From positions 124,001 to 188,000 of the forward strand of contig JAPPIG010000109.1 of assembly GCA_028820635.1 (NCBI GenBank): a stretch of DNA of 64,000 bases, in the 5' to 3' direction. How positions within the stretch are numbered: the stretch's first letter is position 1; the number at the start of each line of letters is the position of its first letter. Below are positions 1 through 9,577 of this stretch, one piece after another. The notes below the pieces were generated by a model. The model saw nothing but the letters and a program-made list of their open reading frames with translations, searched no databases and was not told where the DNA came from. The stretch is from Candidatus Poribacteria bacterium (lineage in GTDB: Bacteria; Poribacteria; WGA-4E; WGA-3G). The position numbers and the translations under genes are program-made.

Positions 1-1351
1 CACCAGCGATTTCATATCCCATACAGGAATAGCCGTATTCCAGATGGAACTGCTTAGGATTACGCGTGCGCCACAACTTATGTAGATCACCGGGGAGGCT
101 TCCCGCAGCACAAACGACAACATCTTCGGGACGCGAAAATTCATTAACCACCCCAATAACTTCGCTCTGACTTGGGAGTGGCTGATGGTCAAGATGGAAG
201 AGTCTCTCGACCTCTTCGTCCCAAGCATCTCGGCAATTCTCAATCTGCGTTGCGTAATCGCCATTAATTCTATAGGTACCAATAGCATCTGATAATTCAG
301 ACAGCGTGACACGGGCATCTGCAACTAACGGTAGCGCAGCATGTTTCGCAGCATCGAACTCTGCAATATTTATAGCGATAAACCGCACATTCGGATTTTG
401 AAAAGCCGTTTTAGATGCAGTTGTAAAATCACTCAATCGTGTTCCAATGGCAATGACTAAGTCAGTTTCACGCGCAGCGATATTTGCCCCAGGTGTGCCA
501 GTTGCACCAATCGCACCAAGGTTTTGCGGATGGTCATACCGTAGCGAACCTTTGCCAGCAAATGTTTCACCGACAGGGATACCGGTCTGCTCAGCAAACT
601 TTGCTAACTGCTCAGTTGCCTCGCTATAGATAACACCGCCGCCGGCAATGATTAGGGGTCTTTCGCTATTGGAAATCCATTGGACAGCACGGTTAAGCAG
701 ATTCGCATCAGCACGGGGTCTCGGAATAGTATAAATCCGTTTTTCAAAGAGTTGTTCAGGGTAATGGAATGCTTCCGCTTGAACATCTTGCGGTAAGGCT
801 AATGTCACAGTTCCTGTTTCCGCTTGTGAAGTGAGCACACGCATCGCCTCTGGTAACGCAGTGATGATCTGTTCAGGACGATTGATACGGTCCCAGTAGC
901 GAGAGACCGGCTTGAAGCAATCGTTGACTGAGAAGTCTTGTGAATCTGGCGATTCCAGTTGCTGTAAAACAGGTGCGACTAAACGCGTTGAGAAAATATC
1001 CCCTGGCAATAGGAGCACAGGCAATCGGTTAATTGTTGCCCCTGCGGCACCCGTGAGCATGTTCGTTGCCCCCGGTCCGATAGAAGTGGTGCAAGCAAAG
1101 GCACTGAGTCGGTTAGACATCTTAGCGTAAGCGGCGGCAGTATGCACCATAGATTGTTCATTACGTGTTTGATAAAAACGAAAGACATTGGAATATTGGT
1201 GCAGCGCTTGCCCAATTCCCGCCACGTTTCCATGTCCGAAAATACCAAACATACCTGCGAAAAAAGCCCTCTCAATTCCATCACGTTCAACGTATTGTTG
1301 CGTGAGAAATTGCACAATGGCTTGTCCCATAGTCAATTCTCGATTTTTCAT
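1..1351 (-). CDS. iolD: 3D-trihydroxycyclohexane-1,2-dione acylhydrolase, 3' end cut by window
   Basis: Thiamine-diphosphate enzyme of myo-inositol catabolism, opening the ring of the trione intermediate. The translation begins MKNRELTMGQAIVQFLTQQ and continues with acetolactate-synthase-family signatures: the N-terminal PYR domain with the NEQSMVHTAAAYA and GPGATNML segments, then the central cofactor-binding domain (PLIIAGGGV, AIGTRLSDFTT). The C-terminal PP domain begins near the window edge (VVCAAGSLPGDLHKLW), so the gene is incomplete here. The start is the ATG at 1349-1351, preceded by an AAGGGG Shine-Dalgarno-like stretch. It lies 36 bp downstream of iolC on the same strand, which supports the Iol assignment over a generic acetolactate synthase. 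Confidence 0.85.
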   Translation of the reverse strand, partial: MKNRELTMGQAIVQFLTQQYVERDGIERAFFAGMFGIFGHGNVAGIGQALHQYSNVFRFYQTRNEQSMVHTAAAYAKMSNRLSAFACTTSIGPGATNMLTGAAGATINRLPVLLLPGDIFSTRLVAPVLQQLESPDSQDFSVNDCFKPVSRYWDRINRPEQIITALPEAMRVLTSQAETGTVTLALPQDVQAEAFHYPEQLFEKRIYTIPRPRADANLLNRAVQWISNSERPLIIAGGGVIYSEATEQLAKFAEQTGIPVGETFAGKGSLRYDHPQNLGAIGATGTPGANIAARETDLVIAIGTRLSDFTTASKTAFQNPNVRFIAINIAEFDAAKHAALPLVADARVTLSELSDAIGTYRINGDYATQIENCRDAWDEEVERLFHLDHQPLPSQSEVIGVVNEFSRPEDVVVCAAGSLPGDLHKLWRTRNPKQFHLEYGYSCMGYEIAG

Positions 1352-1387
1352 TATAATCCCCTTTATCTCTATTTATATTTGAATGAA

Positions 1388-2395
1388 TTACAGTTCCCCT
1401 TTCTGTGCGACAAAGTCGTCAACTTCTGCCATTGTCGGCATAAAGTTTGCGCACCCGTGCCGTGTCACAACAATTGCCCCAGTCGCATTACCAAGCCGAG
1501 CGGATTTTCGCCAATCCCATCCGTTTAGTATGCCATAGATAAAACCACTTGCAAACGCATCGCCCGCCCCGAGTGTATTATAAATCTCAACTGGGAACGG
1601 AGCCGCATGAATAACTTCACCCTGCTTCAAATGAATGTCTGCTCCGTCACTACCGCGCTTCACAACTAATGCCTCAGGTCCCGCGTTTAGAATTGTTGCG
1701 ATGGCAGCTTCCATATCTCCCTCAATGTTCGGATTTGAAATTTGGGAATGCTCTATTGACAGGTGTGAGACATTGATAAGGGACGCTGCTTTGATCTCCT
1801 CTTTAGTTCCGATAGCGATGTCAACATTATGCAGAATGGATCGAACACTCACGCCGAAAGCGCGGGGATCATGCCATTGGTCTGCGCGAAAATCTAAATC
1901 CAGAAACACCATGCGTTCCATCGCTTTTGCTTGTTCCGTAGCATAAATTGTAGCACTACGACTCGGTTCTTTACTGAGACCTGTTCCGGATATCAGGATG
2001 GAGCGACTTTCAGCAATCGGTGAAGCAATAACGTCATCAATGGTGAGTTCAATATCCGCACAGTTATCACGGTAATAGATAAGTGGAAATAGATCAGGCG
2101 GTTCAATTCCAAGTACAACAGCACTGGTACGATGCCCTGGTTTGTTGACAATGAATTGCGTTTCAACGCCTTCATCATTCAAAAATTTGAGTAGGAATTC
2201 TCCGACTGGATCGTCACCAACTGCTGTGAGAAGAACTGATTTTAGTCCAAGACGACGCGTCCCTACACTGATATTAGTGGGGCATCCTCCAACAAACGCG
2301 CCGAAACTTGTAATCTCAGGAAATGGACTTCCGACATCGTTAGAGTACAGGTCTATGGAGCTGCGACCAATAGCAAGAATATCATAGGTTTCCAT
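1388..2395 (-). CDS. iolC: 5-dehydro-2-deoxygluconokinase (PfkB family)
   Basis: 335 residues, full length for a ribokinase-like kinase. IolC phosphorylates 5-dehydro-2-deoxygluconate in inositol breakdown. Visible are the N-terminal AIGRSSIDLYS segment, the PfkB signature 1 region (GGCPTNISVGTRRLGLK) and the C-terminal signature 2 (NTLGAGDAFASGF) with the catalytic Asp of GAGDAF. The Arg/Ser-rich start and the YRDNCAD segment resemble IolC more than ribokinase or fructokinase. It is immediately upstream of iolD, so the two probably form an operon. A generic sugar kinase cannot be excluded from sequence alone, but the neighbour supports IolC. Confidence 0.85.
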   Translation of the reverse strand: METYDILAIGRSSIDLYSNDVGSPFPEITSFGAFVGGCPTNISVGTRRLGLKSVLLTAVGDDPVGEFLLKFLNDEGVETQFIVNKPGHRTSAVVLGIEPPDLFPLIYYRDNCADIELTIDDVIASPIAESRSILISGTGLSKEPSRSATIYATEQAKAMERMVFLDLDFRADQWHDPRAFGVSVRSILHNVDIAIGTKEEIKAASLINVSHLSIEHSQISNPNIEGDMEAAIATILNAGPEALVVKRGSDGADIHLKQGEVIHAAPFPVEIYNTLGAGDAFASGFIYGILNGWDWRKSARLGNATGAIVVTRHGCANFMPTMAEVDDFVAQKGEL

Positions 2396-2458
2396 TATTA
2401 TCCAACCTACATTGAAAACTGAATTATGGTGGATTGTAAAATAAGTAGATACGTTTTC

Positions 2459-2519
2459 TGTAGGAGCGATCTCCGAATAGCAACACGTTTATAGTCGGGA
2501 ATCGGAGTTCCGTCCTACA
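2459..2519. repeat. Palindromic intergenic repeat, family A
   Basis: A 61-bp imperfect inverted repeat with arms starting TGTAGGAGCGATCTCCGAAT and ending in its near complement (ATCGGAGTTCCGTCCTACA). A close copy lies at 23265-23329 and half-copies occur at 17071, 39042 and 47053. It sits between the iolCD operon and the protein kinase gene in a 426-bp gap (2396-2821) that shows no credible gene. Confidence 0.85.
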
Positions 2520-2627
2520 ACTCAAAACGTTCAATTATTTCTGAAATCTACCGAAATTAGAACTCCATAGACTTTGTTTTAGATAAACTTTTGACACGCG
2601 TCAAAGCATATTCACTGTGGTTATATA

Positions 2628-2730
2628 ATACCATTTCTAATTTGACAGGTTTTTATAATAAACTGTAGGTCGGGTTGAGCTTGCGAAACCCGACATGGAG
2701 ACCTTATCTAAATCACACGTGTCCCAATTA
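2628..2730. mobile_element. Partial MITE-like element (ATACCATTTCTAA family)
   Basis: Starts with ATACCATTTCTAATTTGACA, runs through AATAAACTGTAGGTCGGGT and reaches an ACACGTGTC segment. It matches the left two thirds of the complete palindromic element at 40583-40740, including spacer words such as ACATGGAGACCTTATC versus ACATGAACACCCTATC. The right arm is not recognisable, so this copy looks decayed. No transposase is encoded. Confidence 0.6.
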
Positions 2731-2821
2731 ACGCCGAAGACGCGTGACAGAATGCGCGTGTAGCATGCTGTGGGGAGAATCACATTGTGATACCATTACC
2801 GGGTATTTTTAAGAGCCTAAC

Positions 2822-4798
2822 TTATTCGTAATTCCCTTTCCGAATTTCATCAAGCAATTTTTGCGCTTCATGCACAGCTCTCGGTGGACTTGGAAGGTTT
2901 TTACCTATCGTTATAATTGACATATAGTAATTGTATGCTGTTTGGAGATCTCCGATGAGATGTGCACTTTCAGCAGCATTGAAATAACATACAGTCGCCG
3001 AAGACTCACACTTTTCTACTTCTAAAATCAGTTGTGCAAAACGGTAATTGTCCGCAGCAAGAATATAAGATTTACCTGCTTCTATCCATGAACGCTGTAA
3101 TTCCAGTTGACGCGCCAGATGAACATAGTACGCTGCACCGTTTCTTGCGTTCCTTCTTGCCTCTCGCTGTTTTCTCGCTGCTGCGTAAGCAAACCGCGCA
3201 CGTGTATAACAATTCGCAACGAGTTCTATCTCGTCCATTCTAATAAATCGTTTGGCATGTCTGTGGTAAAAAGCACCGAGTCTCTTATATTGTGAGTAAC
3301 ACCTGCGTATATTTTCTTGTTGTGTATAAATTTGTGCTTGTTGAAAGATGTAGGCAGCTTCTTCTTCATGTGGGTATTGAATATCTTCATGGACTTTATC
3401 CAATAGGAATTCAGGGGAAGCTTCTTCAATTAAAACGCGGTAACTTTCCGCCTGTTGCACCTGGGTTTTGGGTGCAACAGGCATATCCAATTCTTCGGGA
3501 AAAACTTCAGGTTCTTTATAGTCAACTTCAGGTTCAATCTCAACTTCCGATACGGTCAACGCATCAAGCAAGATTGATTTTTCTGTTTCGGAGAAATTTT
3601 CAACCAATGCCGTAATATCTTGAACTGTCAAAGCATTCGAAAAAGGCACCGCTGGACTCGTTTCTTTAAACAGTGCATCCGCCTGAGCAACGAGTTCTGC
3701 ATCCTGCAAACAGAGGGTATGTGCCTTATGCAGTTCGCGAAGTGTTTCATCTTTGTCTCCGTTGCGCGCATATTCAATCGCTACATTATAGTGCTGCATG
3801 AGTTGAATTTTCAGCTTTTCTTTATTCTCCCTTTCAACTTTGCTACGCATCTCAAAGAAGAGGTTTTGATTGATTTGCTCGGCAATATCAATTTGTAATC
3901 GAAAGGTCTTTCGGCACCGTTCAAGTGCACCTGCCAATTCGGTTGCCGGGGAATTAGAGCTTTCTGCAATTAGGATAGAGGCTTGTTGTTCGTACTGCCA
4001 ACGGCGAATCCGATCAAGTTCATTGTACATTTCAGTTGCTGTTTGGTACCGTTTATCAACATCTCTATGGAGTGCTTTTATCGCAAAATTTCGGAATTCT
4101 TCTGGGCAATTTTCAAGGTTCTCTATTTCACCCGCAGCCTTCTTTTTATCAATTTCCTCGGCTTCGCCAGAAAAGGGAAATTGTTTTGTGAGTGCCTCAT
4201 AAAGAACTAAACCTGTAGCGTAGAGATCAGCCCGAAAATCATAAGCCCCATAGTGTTGTTCTGGTGCCATGTAGCGCCGGGTCCCGGTCATGGTTACGGC
4301 GAACTCGGTTGATTCCCCAAAAATACGTGCAATACTAAAATCCGCAATTTTCGCCTCTTTTTCTGGAGTGAGTAATATATTTTGTGGCTTAATATCGCGG
4401 TGCAAGATATTGTGAGCATGTGCAGCTTTTAAACCGTTGCAAATATCCAAACCGATATTGAGGACATCATTTAAGGTTAAATCTCCTTGTTGAACGAGTT
4501 TATGTAGGTTATTTCCTTCAATATACTCCATAACTATCCATGCAATATAATCGTCCTTACCCGGTTCAACAGTAAGGATTGAGACGATATTAGGATGTCC
4601 CCATATATTTGACATCGCTTCAAGTTCCGTAAGAAGATACCGCATTCTATCTGCAGGATACGCATCTTTGGAAAGAGCTTTGATCGCAACAATACGGTTC
4701 GTCATCTCTTCGCGGGCACGAAAGACAGACGAAAAGCTGCCTGAACTGAGATACTCAAGCAACCTATATTTACCTAATATCAATTCGTTAATCTTCAT
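2822..4798 (-). CDS. Hanks-type Ser/Thr protein kinase with C-terminal helical repeats
   Basis: 658 residues. Residues 10-270 are a Hanks kinase domain: a modified glycine loop (SSGSFSSVF), the ATP-anchoring Lys40 in VAIK, the catalytic HRDIKPQNILL loop and the MAPEQ segment. The Mg-binding DFG motif reads DFS (ADFSIARIF), which is unusual. No transmembrane helix is seen after the kinase domain. Residues 290-658 are helical, with a Pro/Glu-rich linker around 410-460 and TPR-like helices rich in Ala/Tyr/Arg (AYIFQQAQIY, ARFAYAAARKQREARRNARN, AAESAHLIGDLQTAYNYY). It is probably a cytoplasmic signalling kinase with a protein-interaction tail. It stands alone, with its own promoter-like sequence upstream. 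Confidence 0.85.
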   Translation of the reverse strand: MKINELILGKYRLLEYLSSGSFSSVFRAREEMTNRIVAIKALSKDAYPADRMRYLLTELEAMSNIWGHPNIVSILTVEPGKDDYIAWIVMEYIEGNNLHKLVQQGDLTLNDVLNIGLDICNGLKAAHAHNILHRDIKPQNILLTPEKEAKIADFSIARIFGESTEFAVTMTGTRRYMAPEQHYGAYDFRADLYATGLVLYEALTKQFPFSGEAEEIDKKKAAGEIENLENCPEEFRNFAIKALHRDVDKRYQTATEMYNELDRIRRWQYEQQASILIAESSNSPATELAGALERCRKTFRLQIDIAEQINQNLFFEMRSKVERENKEKLKIQLMQHYNVAIEYARNGDKDETLRELHKAHTLCLQDAELVAQADALFKETSPAVPFSNALTVQDITALVENFSETEKSILLDALTVSEVEIEPEVDYKEPEVFPEELDMPVAPKTQVQQAESYRVLIEEASPEFLLDKVHEDIQYPHEEEAAYIFQQAQIYTQQENIRRCYSQYKRLGAFYHRHAKRFIRMDEIELVANCYTRARFAYAAARKQREARRNARNGAAYYVHLARQLELQRSWIEAGKSYILAADNYRFAQLILEVEKCESSATVCYFNAAESAHLIGDLQTAYNYYMSIITIGKNLPSPPRAVHEAQKLLDEIRKGNYE

Positions 4799-4866
4799 AA
4801 CGATTATTCGCTAAGTTATGTCTCGTTTTGGATAAATCTTTGTGGGGTTTATTGTCTCTGTTTAAA

Positions 4867-4895
4867 AAATTAGCAAAAATAAAATCAACTGTCAA
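4867..4895 (-). promoter_or_regulatory. Putative sigma70-type promoter for the kinase gene
   Basis: On the minus strand a perfect -35 TTGACA (4890-4895) is separated by 17 bp from TAATTT (4867-4872), about 70 bp upstream of the kinase start. The -10 is weak, so this is a prediction only. Confidence 0.4.
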
Positions 4896-5093
4896 CGTAA
4901 AAACAGTATTAAATGTAGTCTGTTGCCTGAATTAAAGTTGTTAAGGAATTGTTTCTAATATTTGTAAGTTTGCAGCGTAGATCAACGGTGTATTGTCAAT
5001 TCTAAAATTTCCTATAATTTGGAAAAGGAACATCTAACCACAAATAAGACTAAATTACTTGTGAGACGTTTACAGCACTATTTTGTTTATTAA

Positions 5094-5735
5094 TCATCTG
5101 GCAGATTTGACAGCAGCGATCAGTTTTTTTGCCTTTTCTGTGAGCAAAACAAAATCACCAGATTCAAGGAGAGAACTACTAACCAGTGAGCTGCCGACAC
5201 CCAATGCTGATGCACCAGCATTGATGAATTCCGCTGCATTTTCCGCATTGATGCCGCCAGTTGGAATAAGTGGAATCTGTGGAAGAGGTGCTTTTATATC
5301 CTTAATGTAGGAGGGACCGACTCCACTTGAAGGGAAGACTTTCACATAATCTGCGCCTGCTTCCCATGCTGACAAGATTTCTGTAGGTGTGAATGCCCCC
5401 GGTATAACCACTTTGCCATACCGATTGCAGATTTCGATTACGTCTGATTTTGTAACGGGACTAACGACAAATTCAGCACCTGCAAGCATTGCTGCACGCG
5501 CTGTCTCTGCATCCAAAACCGATCCGACCCCAACTAAGACCGCATCGCCTAATCGGGTTGACACTTCGCTGATCACCCGTAACGCATCGGGTGTTGTCAT
5601 CGTTATTTCAATAACGTCAACGCCTCCAGTTTGAATAGCCGCTGCGGCATCAATTAGTTCATTTGAACTGTTAGCACGAATTATAGCGACAATACCACAT
5701 GCCTCAATACGTTGCATCTGTTCCAGTTTTGTCAT
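5094..5735 (-). CDS. eda: KDPG/KHG aldolase
   Basis: 213 residues, the normal length of the class I aldolase that splits 2-keto-3-deoxy-6-phosphogluconate into pyruvate and glyceraldehyde 3-phosphate. The Schiff-base Lys is in DYVKVFPSS, the catalytic Glu in VIEITMTT, and phosphate-binding loops are GVGSVLDA and IPTGGI. No Entner-Doudoroff dehydratase is nearby, so the substrate could also be a related 2-keto-3-deoxy sugar acid. The ATG at 5735 gives MTKLEQMQRIEACGIVAIIR, matching the family start. Confidence 0.9.
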   Translation of the reverse strand: MTKLEQMQRIEACGIVAIIRANSSNELIDAAAAIQTGGVDVIEITMTTPDALRVISEVSTRLGDAVLVGVGSVLDAETARAAMLAGAEFVVSPVTKSDVIEICNRYGKVVIPGAFTPTEILSAWEAGADYVKVFPSSGVGPSYIKDIKAPLPQIPLIPTGGINAENAAEFINAGASALGVGSSLVSSSLLESGDFVLLTEKAKKLIAAVKSAR

Positions 5736-5932
5736 AGACTACCTCATTTTATTTAGTTTCTCAATGGTTATGTACCGCTTGTTAGTTGATTGCGTTTACA
5801 TATTTTATCTGAATCTTCTGAGTTAATCAATTTTTTGTTGCATTCAATGTGTTAACATGTTATAATTAATTCTAAATTACGTAATATTTAATGCCTAATA
5901 CACTGTATTTTAGCATCAGAAACTGAGGTTAG

Positions 5933-8665
5933 ATGTCCTCGGACGAACATCTCATTAAAAAAATTCGTCCCCTCAAAAGAATGGAAGTTCCACTACTGCC
6001 TTATCTAATTGGATTGGTAGGTTTACTTATCCTCTCCGGCTTTTTTTCCGGGTCTGAAACGGCTTTATGTGCTTTAACGCGAGTGCAAATTGAAAAAATC
6101 CGTCTTAAACGGGGAAAAGCGTCTGCAATTGTCAATTTTGTTGACAACCCACGCAGATTATTTATTACCGTCTTACTCGGAAATAATCTTGTTAATGTCA
6201 CCTTCGCGATACTTGTACTAAGGCTTGTGCCTTTAGTATTTCCCCAAACATTTGAAGCCTTTTTTCCGTATCTCGCCATAGCGCTTAGTGTTCTACCCAT
6301 GCTGATTTTCGGTGAAATGGCACCGAAAACTTATGCTATAAAACACCCCGAGTTATTTGCTAAAATAACTGCACCTCCGCTATGGGCATTTTCTGTTCTC
6401 ATTTCCCCTGTACGTGCACTTCTGCGAAAAATCATTGACAAACTTATCCCAATATTTGGTGGGCACCCACCACCTGAAGAGGAATTTACTACGACAGATT
6501 TACAAGAATTCTTTAAAACCTATCACGAGGAAACGCTCCCGCCTGATGAACGCGAAATCGTAAGTAATATCCTTCAATTGCGCGACATTGAAGCAAAAGA
6601 AATTATGGTACCCAGAACCGAAGTGATTGCAGTGCCTACATCAAACACTATCCAAGATACTTTGACACAGGCAAAAGAATTCGGATTTTCGCGCATTCCG
6701 GTTTATCGTGAACAGATTGATAAAATCTGTGGCATTTTCTATGTTAAGGATTTTCCGCAGTGGCACCGTGCGGAGGTAAATGCGCTTACAATAGATGAAT
6801 TTCTCGAAAAACGGGCGAAAATTACAAATGCTCCCCCTGACGCGCCACTAATCCGAGAACCTTTTTTAGTCCTTGAAACTCGAAAAATCGGAATATTACT
6901 GCTGCAACTGCAACGCGAGCAAACCAAAATAGCGATCCTCCGTGATGAATATGGAGGCATTTCTGGAATTGTTACGACTGAAGACATCGTTGAGCAGGTA
7001 GTGGGAGACATCGCTGATGAACATGATAAGGACGACTCTGCACCTAAATATATAAAACATTCAGAGGATCCGCTGGTGATAGAAACTACCGGACGCATGA
7101 GCATCCGCGAACTCAACCAACAATTTGAACTCAAAATTCAAGAAGATGATGCTGATACAATTGGTGGTTATGCTCTCGGCCTTTTTGGGCATATCCCTTC
7201 TGTCGGTGAAGTTCACGTTAACGAAAACGGCATAGAATTTGAAATTACCGCCACAGAAGGCAACCTAATCACAGGTCTGTTTATCCGAGTCCCTACACCT
7301 GAAGAACCTAACAATGAGAGTGTAGTCGGAGCTGCCGTTCCATTGAAAATACTTCTATTATCCCTCTTTTTAATCGGTGCTGGCAGCGCAACACAGACTG
7401 CTATACTCATTGCCTCGTTTGGACTTGCGGTACTTGTTTGCCTTGTGTTGTCCGCCTTTTACTCTGGTTCAGAAACCGCCCTCGTTTCAGTAAATAAAAT
7501 CCGAATGAACCAACTTGTTGAAACTAACGACGCAAAGGCAAAAATTATTCATCGTTTAGTTGAATCTCCCGATAAGATGCTTGCGCTGACCTTGGTAGGA
7601 ACAAATCTCGCAAATGTCCTAATTTCACAATTCGGTGATCGATTGACTGAAACCGTACTGTCCGTTTCAGATGAGTTGCAAGGAGTTATCTCTATCGTTT
7701 ACGTAACCGTTTTGCTACTTATCTTTGGAGAAATTTTGCCGAAAACGATTTTCCGTGTTAAAGCTGATGCGCTTTCACTGCGCTATGCCTATCCTTTACG
7801 ATTATCTGAATATATTTTAGCCCCCCTAATCTACTTTGTGCAATCTGTTACAAAAATCCTTGTCAGAATCATAGATAGAGGTGCAAACTCCCCCAGCCCT
7901 GATGCCCAACGTGAAGAATTACGATTACTCGCAACTATGGGTGAAAGATCGGGTAACCTGCTGACGGAACAACGACAAATGATTCACCGTCTACTTAACT
8001 TCCAAAACCGTACTGTTAGACAGGTTATGATGCCACTCGTTGATATCGTCGCCATAGAAAAAAACACAACATGTGAAGATTTTTTACAAATTGCCGCGGA
8101 TTCTGGCTACTCTCGAATTCCAGTATACGACGAACGTATTTATGACATTGTTGGAATTGTCAACCTTTTAGACGTTATCTATGCAGAAAACCGACCTGAA
8201 ACGGTTGAACCGTTTATCCGCACAGATATACACGTTGTCCCGGAATCGAAAAATATTAACGCTCTCCTGAAAGAAATTCAAAATACTCAGCACACGATGG
8301 TATTTGCTGTTGATGAATATAGCGGTATTGTTGGTCTTGTGACAGTTGAAGACCTCATTGAAGAAATCGTTGGTGAATTTGCTGATGAACGTGATGACCC
8401 CGATTCCATCCATTTAATTGCCCCCGACATTCTTGAATGTGAAGGTAGAACCGAGATCGAAATATTGGAAGAACACTATGGACTATCAATTCCTCAAGGG
8501 GATTATGAGACTATCGCTGGTTATATTCTTGAGCGTACCGGCACAATTCCGGAAACTGGCACGGAATTAGAACTCGGCGATGCAGTTATCACAATTTTAG
8601 ATGCCGATACACGGGCTATAAAGAAGATTCGTATAAGACGGCGCCTCGGTAGATTTAATACCTAA
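5933..8665 (+). CDS. Double-length CNNM/CorC (HlyC) transporter-type membrane protein
   Basis: 910 residues, about twice the usual 420-450. The protein is a head-to-tail duplication. Copy 1 (about 20-455) has a DUF21 membrane domain (LSGFFSGSETALCALTRVQIEKIR, broken here as GFFSGSETAL and TRVQIEKIR), two CBS motifs (MVPRTEVIAVPTS, ILRDEYGGISGIVTTEDIVE) and a CorC/HlyC-type C-terminal domain (ADTIGGYALGLFGHIP). Copy 2 (about 470-910) repeats the order: AFYSGSETALVSVNKIRM, MMPLVDIVAIEKN, FAVDEYSGIVGLVTVEDLIEE and YETIAGYILERTGTIP. The family is linked to Mg/Na or cobalt transport and resistance. A later in-frame ATG at 5981 is an alternative start. There is no stop or frameshift between the copies. 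Confidence 0.88.
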   Translation: MSSDEHLIKKIRPLKRMEVPLLPYLIGLVGLLILSGFFSGSETALCALTRVQIEKIRLKRGKASAIVNFVDNPRRLFITVLLGNNLVNVTFAILVLRLVPLVFPQTFEAFFPYLAIALSVLPMLIFGEMAPKTYAIKHPELFAKITAPPLWAFSVLISPVRALLRKIIDKLIPIFGGHPPPEEEFTTTDLQEFFKTYHEETLPPDEREIVSNILQLRDIEAKEIMVPRTEVIAVPTSNTIQDTLTQAKEFGFSRIPVYREQIDKICGIFYVKDFPQWHRAEVNALTIDEFLEKRAKITNAPPDAPLIREPFLVLETRKIGILLLQLQREQTKIAILRDEYGGISGIVTTEDIVEQVVGDIADEHDKDDSAPKYIKHSEDPLVIETTGRMSIRELNQQFELKIQEDDADTIGGYALGLFGHIPSVGEVHVNENGIEFEITATEGNLITGLFIRVPTPEEPNNESVVGAAVPLKILLLSLFLIGAGSATQTAILIASFGLAVLVCLVLSAFYSGSETALVSVNKIRMNQLVETNDAKAKIIHRLVESPDKMLALTLVGTNLANVLISQFGDRLTETVLSVSDELQGVISIVYVTVLLLIFGEILPKTIFRVKADALSLRYAYPLRLSEYILAPLIYFVQSVTKILVRIIDRGANSPSPDAQREELRLLATMGERSGNLLTEQRQMIHRLLNFQNRTVRQVMMPLVDIVAIEKNTTCEDFLQIAADSGYSRIPVYDERIYDIVGIVNLLDVIYAENRPETVEPFIRTDIHVVPESKNINALLKEIQNTQHTMVFAVDEYSGIVGLVTVEDLIEEIVGEFADERDDPDSIHLIAPDILECEGRTEIEILEEHYGLSIPQGDYETIAGYILERTGTIPETGTELELGDAVITILDADTRAIKKIRIRRRLGRFNT

Positions 8666-8741
8666 CCGCTTTGCGGACAACTAAAATAGTCATTGGTTTT
8701 CAGAACAAGAGTCCCTAACCGATAACTGGATATGGAAATAT

Positions 8742-9467
8742 CTATAAAATTCCGAGCGGTGGCATCACAACGATTTCTTCGGTAACCATCCCAATCGGTT
8801 GTTGGCACACAGACAGCACAGCATTTGCTACATGTTCCGGTTTGAGCATCTTTTCAAAATCGGGATGTTGTGGAATATCGTCCCAAAATGGCGTTTCAAC
8901 GGAACCCGGTAGTACTGCCGTAACTCGTATATTTTGGTCCCGCACTTCAGCAGCCAATACCTTCGTTAAGGCAAGCGCGCCTGCTTTTGCTGCACAATAT
9001 GCGCTTGAAGCGGGAAAAGCAACCTTCGCAGCGATAGAAAGTACATTTATAATCTGTCCCCCACCTTGTGCCAATAGGTGTGGAAGCGCGTATTTTGCAC
9101 AAAGGTAAACCCCCTTCAAATTGGAATTTATAACATTATCCCAATCTGATGGATCAAAATCAACAACGGTTCCAAATTTACCACTTCCAGCGTTGTTTAT
9201 CAATATATCCAAGTTTTGATAGGTATCCAATGTGCATTGGATGAGATTTTGCACAGCGTCAATATCTGTAACATCGGTGGGGACAGCAATTGCATCCGCG
9301 CCTACCGCTTTAAGTTCTGCTGCAACATCTTCTACAGTTTGGGGTGTGCGTGCAGCGAGGACTGTTTTTGCACCTGCATCTGCTAAAGCAACAGCTATTG
9401 CTTTGCCGATGCCTTTTGATGCGCCAGTGACAACGGCAACTTTTCCGTTGAGATTATTTATCTGCAT
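8742..9467 (-). CDS. Short-chain dehydrogenase/reductase (classical SDR)
   Basis: 241 residues, a complete classical SDR. It has the NAD(P)-binding TGASKGIG motif near residue 15, NNAG near 90, the catalytic Ser in VLSIAAK and the YCAAK Tyr-Lys pair. An Arg in LAARTPQ after strand 2 favours NADP. The substrate is not determined by sequence. It follows folE by 110 bp on the same strand in a pterin gene neighbourhood, so a sepiapterin-reductase-like role is possible; a 3-oxoacyl-ACP-reductase-like role is equally compatible. Confidence 0.85.
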   Translation of the reverse strand: MQINNLNGKVAVVTGASKGIGKAIAVALADAGAKTVLAARTPQTVEDVAAELKAVGADAIAVPTDVTDIDAVQNLIQCTLDTYQNLDILINNAGSGKFGTVVDFDPSDWDNVINSNLKGVYLCAKYALPHLLAQGGGQIINVLSIAAKVAFPASSAYCAAKAGALALTKVLAAEVRDQNIRVTAVLPGSVETPFWDDIPQHPDFEKMLKPEHVANAVLSVCQQPIGMVTEEIVVMPPLGIL

Positions 9468-9577
9468 CGTTGATACCGTTTCGCATTGACATGTTTATGT
9501 TTTATAGAGAGGGGTGTACGGCACACCAAATCAACGCCAAATGCCTCTATAGCATTTAGCAGAGTGACCTACTACCT

